Shown here: positions 1 to 8,300 of the stretch, piece by piece
Position numbering within the stretch: position 1 is the first letter of the stretch
Layout: every line of letters starts with the position of its first letter
Position numbers and translations under genes: made by a program
Notes under the pieces: model-generated
Told to the model about the DNA's origin: nothing
The model's input: the letters and a program-made list of their open reading frames with translations, nothing else
Database searches by the model: none
Origin: Phycisphaerae bacterium
GTDB lineage: Bacteria > Planctomycetota > Phycisphaerae > Phycisphaerales > SM1A02
NCBI GenBank assembly: GCA_018665385.1
Contig: JABJDN010000133.1
Coordinates: 1 to 18,056 of the forward strand
DNA length: 18,056 nucleotides
Direction: 5' to 3'

Positions 1-1
1 G

Positions 2-967
2 AAAGATCTTGTTCTTACCTACGAAGATAAAAAAATGCCGTATTGGTTTACAACATACGGTGATGCGCCGTTCGGTGAAAAATCACTTTGGGTTTCAATG
101 CATGGAGGTGGCGGCGCACCACCAGAAGTGAATACAAAGCAATGGGAAAATCAAAAGCATTTGTATACTTTAGAAGAAGGTGTGTATGTTGCTCCTCGAG
201 CGCCTACAGATACCTGGAACTTATGGCACCAAGCGCATATCGATCCAATGTTTGAGCGGTTAATTGAAAACATGATTGTGTTTGAAGGTGTGAATCCGAA
301 CAAGGTCTACATCATTGGATACAGTGCAGGCGGGGATGGTGTTTTTCAGCTTGCACCACGAATGTCTGATAGGTTAGCAGGCGCGGGTATGATGGCAGGC
401 CATCCAAATGAAACTAAACCAGAGGGCTTGAGGAATTTGCCGTTTGCATTGCATATGGGTGCAAACGACGGTGCATACGATAGAAATACAATAGCAACAC
501 AATGGAAACAGGCGCTAGAAGATTTGCAATTGGAAGATACAGAAGGGTACGTACATCAGGCAGTTATCCACGAGGGTAAAGGTCATTGGATGGATCGGCA
601 AGAGGCCATGGCACTTCCATGGCTCGCTAAACACGAGCGTAATCCGAATCCTCGTACAGTGGTTTGGGTACAAGACGATGTGCTTCACGATCAAATGTAT
701 TGGTTAGGAGTACCTACGCCAAAAGAACGAACGAAAATTGTTGCATCTTTCGATGGTCAAACTATTACGATTCACGAAAGCGATGTTGAAACAATCACTG
801 TGTATTTGAATGACTCGATGCTTGATCTCGACAAGCCTGTCCTCTTGAACTACAAAGATGGAGCGTTAGGTTCTTTCGAAGTTGTTCGTAGTCAGCAAGT
901 GATTGCTGAGACTCTTCGTGATGGCGAGGATTGGTACAGCGCAAAACTTACCATTTCGTTGCCTTAA
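2..967 (+). CDS. Alpha/beta hydrolase (esterase/PHB-depolymerase-like), 5' end cut by window edge
   Basis: The frame is open from base 2, so the ATG at 35 is probably internal and the true start lies left of the window. Counting from that Met, the oxyanion-loop motif HGGGG is at residues 23-27, the nucleophile elbow GYSAGG puts the catalytic Ser at 97, a likely acid Asp sits in GANDG near 145, and the catalytic His is in GKGHW at 184. This order is that of the esterase/poly-hydroxybutyrate-depolymerase-like branch of the alpha/beta-hydrolase fold. After the His, about 110 residues form a beta-rich tail (TVVWVQDDV, then Thr/Ile-rich strands) of a kind I recall on large planctomycete hydrolases; its role is unknown. 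The substrate cannot be read from the sequence; ester hydrolysis outside the cytoplasm is inferred. The stop TAA (965-967) overlaps the stop of the opposing gene, so there is no spacer and no separate terminator. Confidence 0.85.
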   Translation, partial: KDLVLTYEDKKMPYWFTTYGDAPFGEKSLWVSMHGGGGAPPEVNTKQWENQKHLYTLEEGVYVAPRAPTDTWNLWHQAHIDPMFERLIENMIVFEGVNPNKVYIIGYSAGGDGVFQLAPRMSDRLAGAGMMAGHPNETKPEGLRNLPFALHMGANDGAYDRNTIATQWKQALEDLQLEDTEGYVHQAVIHEGKGHWMDRQEAMALPWLAKHERNPNPRTVVWVQDDVLHDQMYWLGVPTPKERTKIVASFDGQTITIHESDVETITVYLNDSMLDLDKPVLLNYKDGALGSFEVVRSQQVIAETLRDGEDWYSAKLTISLP

Positions 968-3621
968 TTGTGGGCAGGCAATTGTTCCACAATGCGCTCA
1001 AGTATATCGATAGATTTTTTAATCTCGTCAAGCGTTGCCGCGTAGTAATGTTCTGTGTGGTAGAAATATTCCGCAACTTCTGCGTCAATTATATGCACTT
1101 GTTTTGGATCTTCTTCTGGAACAAGAACGTATTGCCCTACGCTGAATTGATCAAGAGCAAGTGTTTCGGAACCATTATTTAAATCAACAACGTCTTTCAG
1201 TGCAACTGCTCTTCGCAATCGCATTAAATCTGAAGGGCTATGAATAACAATGGAGCGGCGCTTTGAACCCGATGGCGTGTCTTTATTGAGTGCAAGTAAC
1301 AAACTCTTCCATTGCTTTTCGCCATCGCACCGCACGGATTGTACGTACGGTATAGCTATGCCCTCTTCGAATGTAATCGTAAGTGCTTTGTTTGTGCCTT
1401 CTGCAAAAAACGCATTCGCATCGATTGAGCCAACTGCAGCCGACATGGTCTGGTCTATAAATTCTACGCCCATGCCATTGACTTGTTCTTTCTTGAAGAA
1501 GGCAAGTCGACTTGCTGGGATTGCAGCAGCAAGGTTTAGATGTTTAATAATTTCGTATACCATGCGGGTCACTAAGATTGATTCACCTGGAAAATGATTG
1601 CCAGCAAACGCAGCAATAGCCGGATTGTTTCTGTATGAATAATCTTGAGCGATCAACTGGTGTGCAATTTCGCGGTACATCTTCAACTGTTCGTTATTCT
1701 CGATGAAGGCTAAATCAAAGACATCGTTTTCGCGAATGCGGTAAGAATCTCGGAAGAGTTCGTTGCCAACATTATCAAATCGCGGATCATCTTTCGGCAT
1801 TGCGCTAAGTGCACGCCCGCTTTGAGGTAACACGTGCGGCGTAAGCACTATGATGACTTCAGTGCGTGTTGATGTAGTACGTTCTGCATGGAACAAACCG
1901 CCGATAAATGGCAAGTCACCTAAGAGGGGGACCTTGTCCAATACTGTGTGATGTTCTTTATTAACGAGTCCGCCAATAATAAAAGGCGTATCGTTTGGAA
2001 TCCGTCCATAGGTCTGGACTCGCCTACTAGAAATTGTAGGAGCAGAAGCAAGTAAAGTATCGTTTGCGTCACGTATTTCTAGGTCGGCGCCTGGCACTCT
2101 CGACGAAACAATTGTATCAATGAGCATGCTGACTTCACTGCTATCTGCTGAAATTCGAGGGCGCACATTTAACATGATTCCAGTTGGCAAGTATTTAAAA
2201 TTAAACGAAAGAGTATCTGCGTTCGTAATACCCGATGTGCTTGTAGCGATGGGAATGTCTTGCCCGACTCGAATTGTGGATTGCCGGTTGTTCAAGGTTA
2301 ATACACTTGGTCTTGATAAAATTTCTGCGTGCCCGTCTTGAATCAATGCGCGAAGGTTCATGCCAAGAATCCAATTGCTCGCATTACTAAATGGCTGTGA
2401 TAAGTCAATGCCTGCTAACACAGCGTTTAATGTGTCGTTTGGCGTATTTGCATTGAGTTGGCCCGCGTTGATTGAAGTGATACCATTATTTGTATTTGAA
2501 AGATTCCAATCGATACCTAAATCTTTCAGGCCATCTTCGTTGATTTCAAGGACCATGCCTTCAATGAAAATTTGCCTTGCGGGCCGATCAATATAATCGG
2601 TCAGTAACTGATTGATTTTACCGAAATGGCCTGGTCGCGCTTTGTCGAAAAACACAATGATTTGCGTTGTTGGTGAAGCAATCATGTTGTTTGCAAGCGG
2701 GCTAGCGGTAGTAGGTACCATACTCATACCGAATGCACCGCCAGTAACACTGCCGCCAACTAGTCCAGTAAGTTCAGCAGCTGGTTCTGGGATAAGGACA
2801 ACATACGGGAGTTGTTTCCACTCTATGTCAGTTGGTATTTCTGAAGGCGTTGAAAATGTGGTTATGCCATACCCCTTTAATATTTCAACTGCAGTTGGTG
2901 CGTCGATATAACTCAATTGTATAATTTCGCTTCCAAGGTCGCCAATAGTTAAACTTGCGCGAGTTGCTTCAAGCGATGCGAGCGATTCGGTTACGAACTC
3001 TTGCAGCGCATCAATATCTGCGTTGTGGGAAGAATCGTTTCCAGCAATCGTGATTCCTTCGCACCAAATATGCGGTGGTTGAGATTGGTAGAGTTTGTAT
3101 CCGAGTCGGATGATATACGTACTGCCATCTATTTTTTTGGCGATGGAAACATGTTCAGTAACCCCATCCGGTGGACTATGAAGCACACCATCTAAAACAT
3201 TACTTGCGCTGGAATATCCACTGTACTGGTACTTCGTTACGATAAGGTCGATGAGTTCGCCAATTTCGGTTGTGCTCATCGCAGCTAACGGAAGGTAGAG
3301 ATGCTTTGGCGGGCTATCACCACCTTCTTGTTCTGGGATAAGTTCAGCAATTTCTTCTGCAGATATTTCTTCTGGTGCCGCAGGTCCAGGCGCTTCTTCT
3401 GCAAGAAAAACAATGTTTGGTTCACCTAAGGCTTCGTCAATCGCATCCGCTAGTTCTTTGAAGTCAACACTTTCATCAACTTCGAACACGACACCGTTAC
3501 TTCTTGGGATTTCCATCGCAAGCACGTTCGTAGAGGTTGTAGTCGAGCAACCAATAGCACCAAACAACAAAGAAGCAGAGGCAAGCAAAATGGTTCCAAG
3601 TTTCGCAGTAGGGTGTTTCAT
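964..3621 (-). other. Secretin module (GspD/PilQ-type outer-membrane lipoprotein channel), probably a gene in its own right
   Basis: Starting at ATG 3621 (residue 575 of the long frame) this would be an 885-residue protein. It opens with a bacterial lipoprotein signal: Lys at its second residue, a hydrophobic run, and lipobox FGAIGC with the acylated Cys at 599. An alternative start is ATG 3651 (Met565). Two N-type ring-forming domains follow at about 676-830 and 890-935; the phrase YIDAPTAVEIL (812-822) and the segment at 916-934 fit them. The secretin core spans about 1000-1172 and carries ILSRPSVLTLNN, VGQDIPI, and the classic VPLLGDLPFIGGLF (1138-1151) followed by TEVIIVLTPHVL (1161-1172). 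Secretins form 12-16-subunit outer-membrane gates for type II secretion, type IV pili or phage extrusion. About 287 residues after the core (1173-1459) match nothing I recognise and end in a predicted helix. No pilus or type II secretion genes lie nearby, so the secretion system served is unknown. No clear SD precedes 3621. Confidence 0.75.
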
Positions 3622-5343
3622 ATTTGATCTGGTGTTTGTTTTGTCTTGCATGATTGTATTTTGGTCAAGGGTTATAACACGGCTCATTAGTTCTAAAACA
3701 GCAGGGTCGTGCGTTACTATTATGACGGTTCTGCCTGACATATGGTCAAGAACATCTTTGATAATTTGTTTTGCTGCAGTGGCCTCGATGGATGCTGTAA
3801 TTTCATCAATAATAAGGGTTTGCGGCTTGCGAACGAGTGCTCTAGCGAGATTGATTCGTTGTTTCTGTCCATGAGATAACTCTACAGCGCCATCACCAAT
3901 ACACGTGTTGTAACGATCGGGAAGTCTTTCTATCACTTCATGCGCACCTGTGAGTTTGCACGCTTCAATGATTTGTTCTGCGGATGCCGTTGGCCTCGCG
4001 TAGCGCAAGTTGTCAAGAATGGTGGAATTGAATAAAAAGGCATCTTGGAAAGCAATTCCAAACATGCCTCGGACATCTTGCAAACGCATGTCTCTTATGT
4101 CATCTCCGCCGATGGTAATTTTTCCCGAAGTGGGGTCGTTGAATCTTGGAAGTAAACTCAGAAGCGTACTTTTGCCTCCACCACTTGGTCCAGTAATGGC
4201 AATATGTTCGCCAGCATCCACACAAAGGTTTATATGTTCAAGCACTTTTGTTGATTCGTCGTATATAAACGCGACATCGGTTAACTGTATTGGGCCAACA
4301 AGTTGAACAGTCTGCGTTCTGGTTCGCATGTCGTATGCAATTTCATCTACAGGTTCGTCGAGCATGTCAAGCACACGGTCAACGCTTGCGGAAGTTTGCG
4401 AAAAGTGTCCAGTGCCACTGATAATTTCAAGGACTGCTGGATACAACATTCGAACGTACCAGAAGAACATGAGGAAAGTACCAATTGTCATGCTCCCTGC
4501 ATGGACTTCCCAGGCACCGTAACCAAGAAGCAACACAGTGCCTGCGCCAACAAGTAAATCCGCAACAACTTTTTGCGCAAACTGAAATCGCTTCGTTTTA
4601 ATTTGATTGTCACGTCCAGCGCGAATCGTTTGTAAGAACGATTCTGATTCTCGTTTTTCTGCAGAAAAACCCTTGATAACTTGAGCGCCCATAAATGATT
4701 CGACTAAGTTTCCATGTGCTTCTGCCAGATGTTCTTGCGCACGGTGGTGACTGTCACGAATAGGTAGGTAAAACTTTTTATATGTCCACAAGTGGAAGGG
4801 GAGAACCAAAGTACTCGCTAGAGCCAGTTTCCAATTTAACACATACAACAAGACAAGAATTATTTGAAATTCGATGATGTATCGAAGGAGCGTCGGTAAT
4901 TTATCTTGGATGAATGTTTGAATACGAAACGTGTCATCCATTACTCGAGAACTAATTTTCCCAGGTCTATTCGCTTTGTAAAAATCCATGCCAAGTTGCT
5001 GCATGTGATCAAACAAACGCTGACGTAAATTAAAACAGACGTGCTCGCTTACTCGAACTGAAATCATACGGCTGATGTAATACAGAACATTACGCATGAC
5101 ATAAATCGTGCATAATGACACAAGAATAATTGTGAGTAGTTCCCAACCACCCGTTCCAGCAGCAAGCGCTGGAAACACATTGTCTACAAGAAGGGAGAGT
5201 GCCCAAGGCAAAACCATATCTGCCAGAGCAAGCATCCCAACAAGGATGACGACCATAGTGATTTGACCACCCCAGGGTCGTATAAGTTGACCAAAACTAA
5301 GAAGGCCGTTTGTTTCTCTATTGGATGTGCTCATTGCCTGCAC
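964..5343 (-). CDS. Continuous ORF: ABC exporter (TMD+NBD) fused in frame to a lipoprotein secretin
   Basis: This is a 1459-codon frame without a stop, starting at GTG 5343 or, equally plausibly, ATG 5334; neither has a strong ribosome binding site. Residues 1-565 are a complete half-size exporter of the MsbA/LmrA type. A six-helix transmembrane domain covers about 28-310. The nucleotide-binding domain shows Walker A GPSGGGKS (385-392), Q-loop Gln433, signature LSHGQ (489-493, instead of LSGGQ), Walker B ending IIDE (511-514) and H-loop His545, so ATPase activity looks intact. The cargo is unknown; this family exports lipids, peptides or drugs as a homo- or heterodimer. The exporter ends at a normal point, shortly after the strand that follows the H-loop, and the frame runs straight into Met575, which begins a full lipoprotein secretin (separate entry). 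I know of no exporter-secretin fusion. Either it is genuine, or a stop was lost or a one-base indel joined two genes. It lies 33 bp downstream of the Cys-rich lipoprotein gene and is probably its operon partner. Confidence 0.8.
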   Translation of the reverse strand: MQAMSTSNRETNGLLSFGQLIRPWGGQITMVVILVGMLALADMVLPWALSLLVDNVFPALAAGTGGWELLTIILVSLCTIYVMRNVLYYISRMISVRVSEHVCFNLRQRLFDHMQQLGMDFYKANRPGKISSRVMDDTFRIQTFIQDKLPTLLRYIIEFQIILVLLYVLNWKLALASTLVLPFHLWTYKKFYLPIRDSHHRAQEHLAEAHGNLVESFMGAQVIKGFSAEKRESESFLQTIRAGRDNQIKTKRFQFAQKVVADLLVGAGTVLLLGYGAWEVHAGSMTIGTFLMFFWYVRMLYPAVLEIISGTGHFSQTSASVDRVLDMLDEPVDEIAYDMRTRTQTVQLVGPIQLTDVAFIYDESTKVLEHINLCVDAGEHIAITGPSGGGKSTLLSLLPRFNDPTSGKITIGGDDIRDMRLQDVRGMFGIAFQDAFLFNSTILDNLRYARPTASAEQIIEACKLTGAHEVIERLPDRYNTCIGDGAVELSHGQKQRINLARALVRKPQTLIIDEITASIEATAAKQIIKDVLDHMSGRTVIIVTHDPAVLELMSRVITLDQNTIMQDKTNTRSNMKHPTAKLGTILLASASLLFGAIGCSTTTSTNVLAMEIPRSNGVVFEVDESVDFKELADAIDEALGEPNIVFLAEEAPGPAAPEEISAEEIAELIPEQEGGDSPPKHLYLPLAAMSTTEIGELIDLIVTKYQYSGYSSASNVLDGVLHSPPDGVTEHVSIAKKIDGSTYIIRLGYKLYQSQPPHIWCEGITIAGNDSSHNADIDALQEFVTESLASLEATRASLTIGDLGSEIIQLSYIDAPTAVEILKGYGITTFSTPSEIPTDIEWKQLPYVVLIPEPAAELTGLVGGSVTGGAFGMSMVPTTASPLANNMIASPTTQIIVFFDKARPGHFGKINQLLTDYIDRPARQIFIEGMVLEINEDGLKDLGIDWNLSNTNNGITSINAGQLNANTPNDTLNAVLAGIDLSQPFSNASNWILGMNLRALIQDGHAEILSRPSVLTLNNRQSTIRVGQDIPIATSTSGITNADTLSFNFKYLPTGIMLNVRPRISADSSEVSMLIDTIVSSRVPGADLEIRDANDTLLASAPTISSRRVQTYGRIPNDTPFIIGGLVNKEHHTVLDKVPLLGDLPFIGGLFHAERTTSTRTEVIIVLTPHVLPQSGRALSAMPKDDPRFDNVGNELFRDSYRIRENDVFDLAFIENNEQLKMYREIAHQLIAQDYSYRNNPAIAAFAGNHFPGESILVTRMVYEIIKHLNLAAAIPASRLAFFKKEQVNGMGVEFIDQTMSAAVGSIDANAFFAEGTNKALTITFEEGIAIPYVQSVRCDGEKQWKSLLLALNKDTPSGSKRRSIVIHSPSDLMRLRRAVALKDVVDLNNGSETLALDQFSVGQYVLVPEEDPKQVHIIDAEVAEYFYHTEHYYAATLDEIKKSIDILERIVEQLPAHN

Positions 5344-5376
5344 ATCGTAACAGGCACTGCTCCGTTTACCAACGTT

Positions 5377-5955
5377 TTATTCACCACTGCCGTCTCTATC
5401 GTGTCCATAAGAGGGTTTTCCGCCTACCCAAACCTGTCTAGCGTCCACAATAAAGAGACCGTTTTCGTTGATGTCTACAACAGAGCCTTCTACAACTACA
5501 TAGCCTAAAACTTCCAAGCCATGGTCACCGTCTACGCTGAACGGATACACATCTCCAGCTTCGTCCATAAAACGAATTGTGCCAAGGCCTTGTGTGATTA
5601 GATTTGGGTCTTCGCAACAGTAATCTTCAGGGGTCGCACAGTGTTCTTCTTCGCCCATTAGTTCGCAAGAAAGAAGCGATGGATCAGCGACAATCATCAT
5701 CGCAAGTGTAGGTACAAAGGAAGCATTCTTGCGACCACCAACTCGTGCAAGGAACGTTACTCTGTCACCTTTTTTTGCGGTCTTTTTTACCTCAGTAAGG
5801 TCTTTCACATCGCTTGGTCTATCAGCAGTGAAAAATGTGTTAGGTAACGAAGTAGGTGCTGTAGCTGTGGATTCTGTTACTGTGGCTGAATTATCGTTGG
5901 CGCCACCACAACTAATGAGAGCTGCAGTAACGAGGGATAGTAATAAAAGTTTCAT
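5377..5955 (-). CDS. Cys-rich lipoprotein of unknown function
   Basis: The protein has 192 residues and begins with a lipoprotein signal: Lys2, a Leu-rich core and lipobox LISC with the acylated Cys at 16. A Ser/Thr-rich linker (about 20-45) leads to a compact beta-rich domain (about 50-178) that may be OB-like. Inside the domain is an ordered cysteine motif, C97-x8-C106-x6-C113-C114, embedded in acidic residues with an HC and a TPEDYCC phrase. I recall a similar motif (HCPTPWDYCC) in unnamed planctomycete lipoproteins; this is memory, not a search. Metal binding or a disulfide knot would both fit. The start is supported by AAGGAAA at 5963-5969, seven bases before the ATG. It lies 16 bp after the second permease gene and 33 bp before the ABC-secretin frame, so it is probably co-transcribed with the efflux pump and may be its periplasmic accessory. 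The C-terminus is hydrophilic (Asp/Gly-rich). Its function is not established. Confidence 0.8.
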   Translation of the reverse strand: MKLLLLSLVTAALISCGGANDNSATVTESTATAPTSLPNTFFTADRPSDVKDLTEVKKTAKKGDRVTFLARVGGRKNASFVPTLAMMIVADPSLLSCELMGEEEHCATPEDYCCEDPNLITQGLGTIRFMDEAGDVYPFSVDGDHGLEVLGYVVVEGSVVDINENGLFIVDARQVWVGGKPSYGHDRDGSGE

Positions 5956-5971
5956 AGTATTGTTTCCTTAT

Positions 5972-7132
5972 TTATTCTGATGCTCGGAGCGCTTCTGGGA
6001 TTGGTAATTGTAAACATCGTAACGCAGGGGCAATTGCGCCAATAACGCCAAGCAGCAAGCCTGACCCTATACCAAGCGCAATAATTTCTGCGGTCATTGA
6101 GAGAGTAAAAGTCCCCATAGAAAAGCGAACGGTAAACCCATCAAGAGCAAACATAGCAATGGTGCATGCAATGATTGCTCCTACAGAAGCCGAGAGTATG
6201 GACTCTTGTACAAGCGATAGAGCGATTGCGCCTCGTTGATACCCAAGGGTTTGTAGCGTGCCGACTTCACGAACGCGACTGGCAAATGCAGCATAGGTCG
6301 AATTAAAACCTCCGAGCATGCCGCCAATGGCGATCATGATGCAAGTAATCACAACCATCAGTTCAATTGGTTTGTAAAAGTCAGCAAGTGCAGAAAAGTA
6401 TTCGTCTTCAGAAATAGCTGCGAGTTCTAAATCAATTCTGCTTGCAGCGAACATATCAAGGTCGCTTGGCTTCGCACTGTCAAGGGCAACGATGACACAC
6501 GAAAGGGTATCGCGTTGGCTTGTGATTTGCAAATCTGTAAGCGATGTCCAAATTTCACCCTCAACAATACCGCCGTCTGCTTCAAATACTCCACTCACTG
6601 TGTATACGTCATCGTCGAGTACTATTGAAGAACCAATTGAATCACTCGCTTCGGTGTACCCTAGAGTTAATGCAGCAAGTTTTCCAACGACCATTTCATT
6701 ACGACCGTTTCGTGGTGCAATACCCTGTGTGATATGCACTCGGTCGTGTACAAGGAACGCCTCTGGCCGAATGCCTCTGATAAGCACCAAGCGATCTTCA
6801 CCGTTCACTAACAAAGGCATTTGGATATGAATTTCTGGTGAAACGCCTTCTATTCCTGCGCGCTTTCGAAAACCATCGATACTACCAGCAACTATTCCAG
6901 CGGTATCCATGCCAACTTCACTTCGCTCGACACTTTCTACACTACCAGCGCCAAGGAGCATGATGTTTTGTTCAGCGCCACTCACAGCTAATGTTGCTTG
7001 CATGCCAACCATAAAGCTGCCAGCGATCATTATAAGTAAGACGACAAGCCCACTGCCAAACACAGTGAGTGCAAGGCGCATAGGCGAACGCCCAAGGTTC
7101 CGGGTTGCATATTCAAAAGGCAATAATTTCAT
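5972..7132 (-). CDS. MacB/FtsX-family ABC transporter permease (second of the pair)
   Basis: This is a 386-residue inner-membrane protein with the MacB-type layout: one N-terminal transmembrane helix (about 22-44), a large periplasmic domain (about 45-255), then three helices (about 256-276, 307-330, 347-371). The cytoplasmic loop carries RVREVGTLQTLGYQRGAI (286-303), the coupling-helix phrase typical of FtsX/MacB/LolC permeases. It should pair with the neighbouring permease (7143-8300) and be driven by the ATPase at 8297-8980. Such pumps are mechanotransmitters, moving substrates from the periplasm through adaptor and outer-membrane channel. An upstream in-frame start at 7219 is possible, but it would overlap the preceding gene by 77 bases and add a Cys/Pro-rich stretch unlike the family. 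ATG 7132 has AAAGGA six bases upstream and begins MKLLPFEYATRNL, normal for the family, so I chose it. The gap to the previous gene is 10 bp. Confidence 0.88.
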   Translation of the reverse strand: MKLLPFEYATRNLGRSPMRLALTVFGSGLVVLLIMIAGSFMVGMQATLAVSGAEQNIMLLGAGSVESVERSEVGMDTAGIVAGSIDGFRKRAGIEGVSPEIHIQMPLLVNGEDRLVLIRGIRPEAFLVHDRVHITQGIAPRNGRNEMVVGKLAALTLGYTEASDSIGSSIVLDDDVYTVSGVFEADGGIVEGEIWTSLTDLQITSQRDTLSCVIVALDSAKPSDLDMFAASRIDLELAAISEDEYFSALADFYKPIELMVVITCIMIAIGGMLGGFNSTYAAFASRVREVGTLQTLGYQRGAIALSLVQESILSASVGAIIACTIAMFALDGFTVRFSMGTFTLSMTAEIIALGIGSGLLLGVIGAIAPALRCLQLPIPEALRASE

Positions 7133-7138
7133 GGGTAT

Positions 7139-7144
7139 TCCTTT
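7139..7144 (-). promoter_or_regulatory. Shine-Dalgarno AAAGGA that fixes the start of the second permease
   Basis: On the minus strand AAAGGA lies six bases before ATG 7132 and overlaps the stop codon of the upstream permease (7143-7145). It supports the short start at 7132 over the longer in-frame start at 7219 and suggests translation coupled to the preceding gene. Confidence 0.6.
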
Positions 7145-8300
7145 AGACAGCTCTGAAACAAGTTGCGATGTCGGTTCGTGCAAGGCGAAGGGCAGGCAAC
7201 AATGCGGCAAACATGCCAAGACCCAGTGCTAAGGCGACGCCCATGATTGCAGCTGCAGGTCCTGTGGACATTTCAATGTTGACGCCTTCCATGGTCATTG
7301 TGAATTGACCAAACTGCACAGTTAAGAAGGCTGCAACGCCACCTAAAATTCCGCCAATAATTGCAATCGTCGCGCCTTCAAGTATGACCATCCAACCGAT
7401 GAGCCAACCTGTATACCCAAGGGTTTGCAAAACTGCATGGTCTCGAACTCGGTCGCGCATTGCAAGTACGACTGCATTAGCAACTAATGCGAATACAGCT
7501 GCAAGTGCGCCCCAAGCAAGCATTCCTGCGACTTCTGCTAGATGCACGATATCTCGTGCGGCTCTGCCAACGAAAGCTTTTTCGGGGAACGTAGAAGTAG
7601 GGTGTTCGTCGTGTGCAAATGCTTCGTCAATAGAGGAAGCAACGCTTTCAAGCTGGTTTGAATCTTCCACTTGTACATTGAACTGCGTAACGATAGTCCC
7701 CGTGCCACCTTTCCTCGAGGTCTCTTGCAAGAATGGAAGTTGCACAATTGCAACATTCTTATCTTGTGCTTGCTCAGTTTCTTGAATGCCTGCAACAAAA
7801 ATTTCGATGCCAGCTGCAGAGAATCGTTCGCCGACTTTTATACCTCGTCTTTTCGCAAGTGCAGAGCCAACGATAGCTCCATCGCCGCGTTTTTTCCAGT
7901 TCGCAACTGAGCCTTCTACTATGACACCGTCTTTTGCAAGGGCGTGTTGAATAGAATCACGCGGGACGCCACGAAACGTTACAACGTCAAGCGATGCACC
8001 GCAGTTTGAAACAAGTGTTTGAATTGGAACAACGCTTGCAACACCAGAGAGTTGCTCAATTCGGTCTTCGTAATACTGCGGAAGCCTACTTGTAAAAGGG
8101 CAATATCGATTTTCACGGTAAACCACAAGTGTGGTTTCGCCAGCGGTCATCTCTGTTGCTTCCTTCACGCCAGTTCGCATGGATTCAACTACCACGAATA
8201 AGAACATTGCAATTGCAATACCCCCTAGAGTAAGTGTTGACCGAATAGGAGAACGTTTAATTTGTTTTAGAACGGTTGGTATGACGCGTACAATTCTCAT
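7143..8300 (-). CDS. MacB/FtsX-family ABC transporter permease (first of the pair)
   Basis: This is a 385-residue permease with helices at about 22-40, 257-280, 297-325 and 349-372. A periplasmic domain lies between the first and second, and an FtsX domain sits at the C-terminus, with the coupling-loop phrase VLQTLGYTGW near 290-299. The periplasmic part has two cysteines, in RYCPFTS (Cys67) and SNCGASLD (Cys100), which could form a disulfide or touch a soft metal; the sister permease lacks this pair. Two different permeases beside a single ATPase suggest an A2BC complex of the LolCDE type rather than the MacB homodimer, in which the ATPase is fused to the permease. Its ATG overlaps the stop of the ATPase gene as ATGA (8297-8300), a sign of translational coupling and fixed stoichiometry. 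The substrate is not evident from the sequence. Confidence 0.88.
   Translation of the reverse strand: MRIVRVIPTVLKQIKRSPIRSTLTLGGIAIAMFLFVVVESMRTGVKEATEMTAGETTLVVYRENRYCPFTSRLPQYYEDRIEQLSGVASVVPIQTLVSNCGASLDVVTFRGVPRDSIQHALAKDGVIVEGSVANWKKRGDGAIVGSALAKRRGIKVGERFSAAGIEIFVAGIQETEQAQDKNVAIVQLPFLQETSRKGGTGTIVTQFNVQVEDSNQLESVASSIDEAFAHDEHPTSTFPEKAFVGRAARDIVHLAEVAGMLAWGALAAVFALVANAVVLAMRDRVRDHAVLQTLGYTGWLIGWMVILEGATIAIIGGILGGVAAFLTVQFGQFTMTMEGVNIEMSTGPAAAIMGVALALGLGMFAALLPALRLARTDIATCFRAV

Noticed and set aside
2120..3195. Several plus-strand open frames of 60-100 codons opposite the secretin
   Set aside because: They lie antisense to strongly conserved secretin motifs, have no recognisable domains and no ribosome sites; they are shadows.
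3413..3874. 153-codon plus-strand frame opposite the exporter-secretin junction
   Set aside because: Low-complexity Ser/Ala/Val composition typical of an antisense shadow; the opposite strand encodes the Walker B and signature motifs and the lipoprotein signal.
5331..5345. Four-codon ORF (ATG TGC AGG CAA TGA) overlapping the exporter ATG at 5334 as a possible reinitiation leader
   Set aside because: Too short to separate from chance, and no SD is properly spaced for it.
7133..7219. Longer N-terminus for the second permease (start 7219)
   Set aside because: It would overlap the preceding permease by 77 bases and add a Cys/Pro-rich stretch unlike the family, while ATG 7132 has a good SD six bases upstream.
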